Shown here: piece by piece, positions 5,592 through 8,672 of the stretch
How positions within the stretch are numbered: position 1 is the first letter of the stretch
Layout of the letters: each line of letters starts with the position of its first letter
Origin: Candidatus Bathyarchaeota archaeon
GTDB lineage: Archaea > Thermoproteota > Bathyarchaeia > TCS64
Length of the DNA stretch: 8,672 nt
Reading direction: 5' to 3'
Assembly: GCA_020697635.1 (NCBI GenBank)
Contig: JAEHCT010000042.1
Location: 1 to 8,672, forward strand
The notes under the pieces: generated by a model
The model's input: the letters and a program-made list of their open reading frames with translations, nothing else
Told to the model about the DNA's origin: nothing
Databases searched by the model: none
Translations under genes and position numbers: made by a program

Positions 5592-6128
5592 TCAGGGCTT
5601 CTTGACCGTGTGGTAGTTCCAGTTCTTCTGGATCACCGGCTTTGCCTTGGTGAGGATTTGGTTGCCGCTCTCGTCTAGGACGTCCGCGTCGGCGCTCCCG
5701 GCTACCACCTCGCCCACGATGAGGGTGTGGTCGCCGCAGGTGTGGGTCTGGACCACCCTGCACTCCAGGTGGCCGTAGCACTCCTCGATGAGAGGCGAGA
5801 TGATCCTCTGCGCCGGGATGGGCGTGAGCCCGGTGTCCTCGAACTTGTTCACGTCGCGGCCGCTGACGACGCCGCACCGGTGCATCTCCTCGATGATCTC
5901 CGCGGTGGGGACGTTGACGGCGAACTCCCCCTGCCCCACGATGAGGTCATGGCTGTACCGAGGCGGGGCCACGCCTATGCAGACCTGCGGCGGCCTCTGG
6001 CTGATGTACATGAACATGCCCAGCGTTATGATGTTGGGGTTACCCTCCGAGTCCACGCAGGTGACCAGCACCACCGACGTGGGAGGCCCGCCCTGCAGAA
6101 AATTACCCTCTGGAAGAGCTTGTTTCAT
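5592..6128 (-). CDS. Flavin reductase-like / flavoredoxin family FMN-binding protein
   Basis: The 178-residue single-domain protein belongs to the flavin-reductase-like split-barrel family, cytosolic proteins that bind FMN and pass electrons from NAD(P)H or other donors. Visible family features are PPTSVVLVTCVDSEGNPNI (15-33), RPPQVCIGVAPPRYSHDLI (45-63), GEFAVNVPTAE (67-77), CGVVSGRDVNKFEDTGLTPI (85-104) and the closing GDHTLIVGEVV (132-142, with the conserved His134). Length is normal. Archaeal and sulfate-reducer members (flavoredoxins) include proteins that act with ferredoxin or in thiosulfate or F420-linked metabolism; the donor here is unknown. The ATG at 6128 lies 25 bp after the tiaS stop, so it is probably read through from tiaS. 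A CTTAAAC element 15-21 bp upstream is a bit close for a separate leaderless promoter. I see no Shine-Dalgarno. Confidence 0.88.
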   Translation of the reverse strand: MKQALPEGNFLQGGPPTSVVLVTCVDSEGNPNIITLGMFMYISQRPPQVCIGVAPPRYSHDLIVGQGEFAVNVPTAEIIEEMHRCGVVSGRDVNKFEDTGLTPIPAQRIISPLIEECYGHLECRVVQTHTCGDHTLIVGEVVAGSADADVLDESGNQILTKAKPVIQKNWNYHTVKKP

Positions 6129-6153
6129 GCTTAGATGATATCGTTTAAGGTAC

Positions 6154-7485
6154 TTATTCCCTGTGGGCTGGGAAGCCTATCCACGGCTCGAAGAGGGCCC
6201 CAGAAACGCAGTCTCTCTCGTGTCCGTATCTTGTCAACGGCTTCGTAAGGTGCCTGTGAGCGTCCCTGTCGGGCAAGTACACACCGGGTCCAAGTTCTCT
6301 AGGCTGGACGACTCGCAGCTTCTCCAGTTCTCTATCCCTGTAGCCGCATTTCTTGCACCTGTAACCCTGTCCGGAGCCCATGGACTCTGTTCCGCCGCCG
6401 CACTCCGGGCACCTGGGGTTGTTTAACTTGACTTTCTCCGCTAGGCTCAGCACCTCCAGCTTCTCCGTGTTCAGCGTGAGCCCGGGGTTCATGGGGCGAA
6501 CGCCGCCGTAGACCTTGACCTCGTCGCCGGGGATGAGCCGCCGGACGACGTGCCTGAAGCTCCCGGTGGGCTCGTAGGCGGCGCAGTCTGCCTCGCCTGA
6601 GCCGTCCTTGACCTTGAATATGACGTGGCTCCCCGTGATGGTCTCCGGTCTCGACGCTACGGCTCCCATGATTATAGCGGGGTTGTACGGCGTGAGGCTG
6701 CTTATCGGCGCCGTGGACGCGAAGTGGGCGTCTGTTCCCTGGTTGCTCCTGTAGATCATCCACCGCTCCACAGGCTCCAACTCCTCGACCACGTTGAAGG
6801 CTTCATAGACGGCCTCGGGGGACTCGCCTCTGACGCCGTAGAGAACCGGGTCGGGCCCATGCGGCGTTATGAGTGGCTTTCCCTTCTCGTCTACGTTGTT
6901 GAACGTGTTGCTTCTGGTAGCCTCGTCCATCCTCCTCACGGACTCCGCGTCCACCATCCTAGGAGAGCCCCGGTTGTCTGGAGTGCGGTAGGTGATCAGC
7001 TCGTAGGTATGGTCTCCTTGGAGGGTTCCTCCTATCGCCGCTAGGGCCCCGATGATGCCCCTGCCGTTCTTCCACGCGAAGGCGTGCATCCCGTGATCCC
7101 TGATCAGCTCCTCGGCTTCCTCTCTCTCGACTATCTGCCTGACGACCTTCCTCGAGAACTCTGCTACTTCCTCCGGGACCTCGCTGAAGTGGAACACTGC
7201 CCCCGGGTTCGTGTTCTCGCACCCGAACCGCCCGCATCGCTCCACGAGCTCCAGGGTGCATTTTATCGCCTCGTCCTCCTGCCTCTCATCGACCTCGACC
7301 CTGAGGCACACCGCGGCGTTCCCCCTGGTCTTCCACGGCGTGTTAGGGTTCAGCCTGATCAGGATGGGGTAGTCGACGAACCGGGCCCCCAGCCCCAACA
7401 GACGCTCCGCAAGCAAAGCCGCCACGTAGGTGGTGCACCCGCCCTCGGGGCTGTCGGTGTCGTCCAGACCGATGTGGAGCGTCAA
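6154..7485 (-). CDS. tiaS: tRNA(Ile2) 2-agmatinylcytidine (agmatidine) synthetase TiaS
   Basis: The 443-residue product matches TiaS, the archaeal enzyme that uses ATP and agmatine to modify C34 in the CAU anticodon of tRNA(Ile2) so it reads AUA rather than AUG; it is essential in archaea studied. Domains in order: the kinase-like domain beginning HIGLDDTDSPEGGCTTY (4-20), with the acidic DDTD metal/ATP site; RLNPNTPWKTRGNAAV (44-59); the ferredoxin-like middle part (about 150-260) with YRSNQGTDAHF (245-255); the OB-fold with GSHVIFKV and GDEVKVYGGVRP (about 280-350); and a zinc ribbon with Cys359, Cys362, Cys377 and Cys380. Length is slightly above the Archaeoglobus enzyme (about 420). The start is TTG at 7485; the family begins just here and no in-frame alternative exists. 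It lies 61 bp downstream of the RAM-domain gene, with a possible own TATA-like CTTTTTACTA about 33 bp upstream. Confidence 0.95.
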   Translation of the reverse strand: MTLHIGLDDTDSPEGGCTTYVAALLAERLLGLGARFVDYPILIRLNPNTPWKTRGNAAVCLRVEVDERQEDEAIKCTLELVERCGRFGCENTNPGAVFHFSEVPEEVAEFSRKVVRQIVEREEAEELIRDHGMHAFAWKNGRGIIGALAAIGGTLQGDHTYELITYRTPDNRGSPRMVDAESVRRMDEATRSNTFNNVDEKGKPLITPHGPDPVLYGVRGESPEAVYEAFNVVEELEPVERWMIYRSNQGTDAHFASTAPISSLTPYNPAIIMGAVASRPETITGSHVIFKVKDGSGEADCAAYEPTGSFRHVVRRLIPGDEVKVYGGVRPMNPGLTLNTEKLEVLSLAEKVKLNNPRCPECGGGTESMGSGQGYRCKKCGYRDRELEKLRVVQPRELGPGVYLPDRDAHRHLTKPLTRYGHERDCVSGALFEPWIGFPAHRE

Positions 7486-7546
7486 CTGGGTTCGAACACT
7501 GCTATGGGCTGGATAGTAAAAAGGTTGTTAAAAATAGGGTGGGGGA

Positions 7547-7774
7547 TTAGACTACGATCATGGTTAGAGTGCTTCGCACCTTGTCGAGGCGACGGATCTT
7601 CCAGCTTATGATGTCTTTGAGCTCCTGCATCGTTTCCGTCTCGATGCGGGCGATGATGTCGTATACGCCGTAAACCATGTGGGCTTCCTTGACCTCTCCG
7701 ATCTCCTTCAGCCCCTTCAGTACCTCGCTCTCTGCCCCGATCTCTGCGTTTATCAGGACGAACGCCGTGGCCAA
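7547..7774 (-). CDS. Stand-alone Lrp/AsnC ligand-binding (RAM) domain protein
   Basis: The 75-residue product is only the C-terminal RAM domain (regulation of amino acid metabolism) of Lrp/AsnC regulators, with the typical ATAFVLINAEIGAE start, HMVYGVYDIIARIETET (32-48) and IRRLDKVRSTLTMIVV end. There is no DNA-binding helix-turn-helix, and a 75-80-residue form of this kind is common in archaea and is complete, not truncated. Such domains dimerise or octamerise, bind amino acids or related effectors, and may partner full-length Lrp proteins. The start is TTG at 7774, with AGGTG six bases upstream (7781-7785) as a good Shine-Dalgarno. It is divergent from the HAD gene with a shared TATA core, and tiaS follows on the same strand. 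Its target is unknown. Confidence 0.93.
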   Translation of the reverse strand: MATAFVLINAEIGAESEVLKGLKEIGEVKEAHMVYGVYDIIARIETETMQELKDIISWKIRRLDKVRSTLTMIVV

Positions 7775-7780
7775 AATCTA

Positions 7781-7785
7781 CACCT
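7781..7785 (-). promoter_or_regulatory. Shine-Dalgarno site of the RAM-domain gene
   Basis: AGGTG on the minus strand, six bases before the TTG at 7774; it supports the non-ATG start. Confidence 0.6.
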
Positions 7786-7806
7786 AGATAGACTGAGTTT
7801 TAGGGG

Positions 7807-7815
7807 ATTTAAAAG
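7807..7815. promoter_or_regulatory. Palindromic TATA core shared by divergent RAM and HAD genes
   Basis: ATTTAAAAG contains the self-complementary TTTAAA (7808-7813). Toward the plus strand it predicts a start near 7837, with GAGG (7845-7848) as ribosome site before the TTG at 7860. Toward the minus strand it predicts a start near 7785, right at the AGGTG ribosome site of the RAM gene. I see no second good box in this 85-bp gap. Confidence 0.5.
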
Positions 7816-7859
7816 TTATCAGAAGCGACGACTCCTAGGGACGTGAGGACTGAGCGGGA

Positions 7860-8597
7860 TTGCCGAATCTAAGGATCAACGACAAGGAGCTGGACGCTGA
7901 GCTTATCCTCTTCGACCTGGACGGGACCCTGGTCGACGACAGGACCAGGTACAGGCGGCTCGCCGAGAGCAGGATGAAGGCCATGACCAGAAAGGTCGGC
8001 AAGGAGGCGGCGGAGACTTGGGCGCGCCTCGAGGGGGTGGACCCGGAGAGCCTCCTGGTCGACATGAACGGCCCCCTGAGCAAGGCGCCGCGCAGGGATG
8101 ACCTCACTGTGGCGGCGGTCGCCCTCTACCTTCACGGACACCCCTGGCACAGGGCCCGCGAGCTGTCCAAGGCCATCTACGACGAGGCCGACGAGATCCA
8201 GAGACGGATCTACACTCCCCGGTTCTTCCCCGGCGCCAGAGAGGCGCTCGAAGGGCTGAGGTCCAGGGGCTTCATGCTCGGGGTGGCCACCAACGGCGAG
8301 GCGAGACTCACCCGGGGGGTCCTGGAGACCCTGGGGGCCCTCGGGCTGTTCGACGTGGTTGTGGGCGCCGACATGGTGAGCGAGGGGAAGCCCGCCCCCG
8401 ACATGATACTCAAGGCGTGCGAGCTCGCCGAGGCTTCGCCGGAGAAGACCGTCTACGTCGGAGACCAGCCCACGGACGCGCAGGCGGCGAGGAACGCAGG
8501 GGTATTATACAACGTGGGTGTCGGCGGCACCGAGCTGCTCGACGCGGGGGCAGACGCCGTAGTGGACTCTCTCTCCGAGCTGGCGTATGGCTTTTAA
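7860..8597 (+). CDS. HAD-superfamily hydrolase (phosphoglycolate-phosphatase-like)
   Basis: The 245-residue product carries all four HAD motifs: ILFDLDGTLVDD (16-27; nucleophile Asp19, acid/base Asp21), VATNGE (142-147; Thr144), GKPAPDMI (176-183; Lys177) and YVGDQPTDAQAARNAG (199-214; Asp202, Asp206). A helical cap (type C1) lies between motif I and II, about residues 28-120, which is typical of phosphoglycolate phosphatase and related sugar-phosphate, nucleotide or pyrophosphate hydrolases. The GDQPTD form of motif IV also occurs in archaeal homologues. The substrate cannot be decided from sequence. The start is TTG at 7860; no ATG or GTG occurs before motif I, and GAGG is at 7845-7848. It is divergent from the RAM-domain gene and the stop is TAA at 8595-8597. 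It is soluble and cytosolic. Confidence 0.88.
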   Translation: MPNLRINDKELDAELILFDLDGTLVDDRTRYRRLAESRMKAMTRKVGKEAAETWARLEGVDPESLLVDMNGPLSKAPRRDDLTVAAVALYLHGHPWHRARELSKAIYDEADEIQRRIYTPRFFPGAREALEGLRSRGFMLGVATNGEARLTRGVLETLGALGLFDVVVGADMVSEGKPAPDMILKACELAEASPEKTVYVGDQPTDAQAARNAGVLYNVGVGGTELLDAGADAVVDSLSELAYGF

Positions 8598-8672
8598 CCG
8601 GAGAAGCCGACTGAGGAACGATTGTTTGATACTGCGAGAAATGCCTGTGCATGCATCGTATGTTAACATAGA

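Noticed and set aside
7486..7498. GGTTCGAAC resembling a tRNA T-arm (B-box)
   Set aside because: No acceptor, D-arm or anticodon arm can be built around it; it lies in the short gap before tiaS and TTCGAA is simply self-complementary.
8648..8655. 8-bp palindrome TGCATGCA
   Set aside because: A single short palindrome with no partner copy or promoter context; expected by chance.
8641..8672. ATG at 8641 with an open frame to the window end
   Set aside because: Only ten codons are visible, with no clear ribosome site and no recognisable protein; it may or may not be the start of a next gene.
1..8672. Possible defence, CRISPR, transposon or phage module
   Set aside because: No repeats with regular spacers, no transposase, integrase, restriction or toxin-antitoxin genes; all clear genes are metabolic, informational or small conserved families.

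Overview
The window looks like a piece of a G+C-rich archaeal chromosome. The evidence is: a 20S proteasome alpha subunit, ribosomal protein S25e, the archaea-specific tRNA(Ile2) agmatidine synthetase TiaS, a free-standing Lrp/AsnC ligand-binding (RAM) domain, and TATA-like elements about 25 bp before inferred transcription starts. S25e is characteristic of eukaryotes and the TACK archaea and is not typical of Euryarchaeota, so I lean to a TACK lineage, possibly a Bathyarchaeia-like or related thermophile. The exact lineage is inference. Eleven genes plus one truncated gene-like tail are supported. No tRNA, rRNA, CRISPR, IS element or phage module is visible.

Layout. (1) Bases 2-652 hold the 3' part of an SPFH/band-7 (slipin-like) membrane protein gene running in from the left. 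It overlaps tail-to-tail by 17 bp with an UppP/BacA-type polyprenyl-diphosphate phosphatase gene (636-1418, minus). (2) A 146-bp divergent promoter region with an imperfect 15-bp direct repeat separates uppP from a two-gene plus-strand unit (1565-2810): a RimK-type ATP-grasp ligase overlapping by 8 bp a TM1367-type cyclophilin-like protein. (3) Converging on it, minus-strand psmA and rps25e (2807-3859) form a core information-processing and proteolysis pair. (4) Divergent from psmA, a single plus-strand gene encodes an opine-dehydrogenase-family enzyme (4010-5116). Behind it a 159-bp gap carries a coding-like orphan tail and a bidirectional T-rich terminator. (5) A minus-strand run follows (7774 down to 5276): RAM-domain regulator, TiaS, flavin-reductase-like FMN protein, DUF5661 protein. 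(6) Divergent from the RAM gene, sharing one palindromic TATA core, is a HAD-superfamily phosphatase (7860-8597). The last 75 bp hold no gene I can support.

The genes look like mostly independent short transcription units rather than one pathway. The tightest link is the overlapping ATP-grasp/cyclophilin-like pair, whose product is unknown and which is the best candidate here for something undescribed. A second cross-cutting feature is start-codon use: six of the ten visible starts with no plausible alternative, including psmA and tiaS, are TTG, while the genes with a TATA positioned for leaderless transcription (uppP, DUF5661) use ATG.
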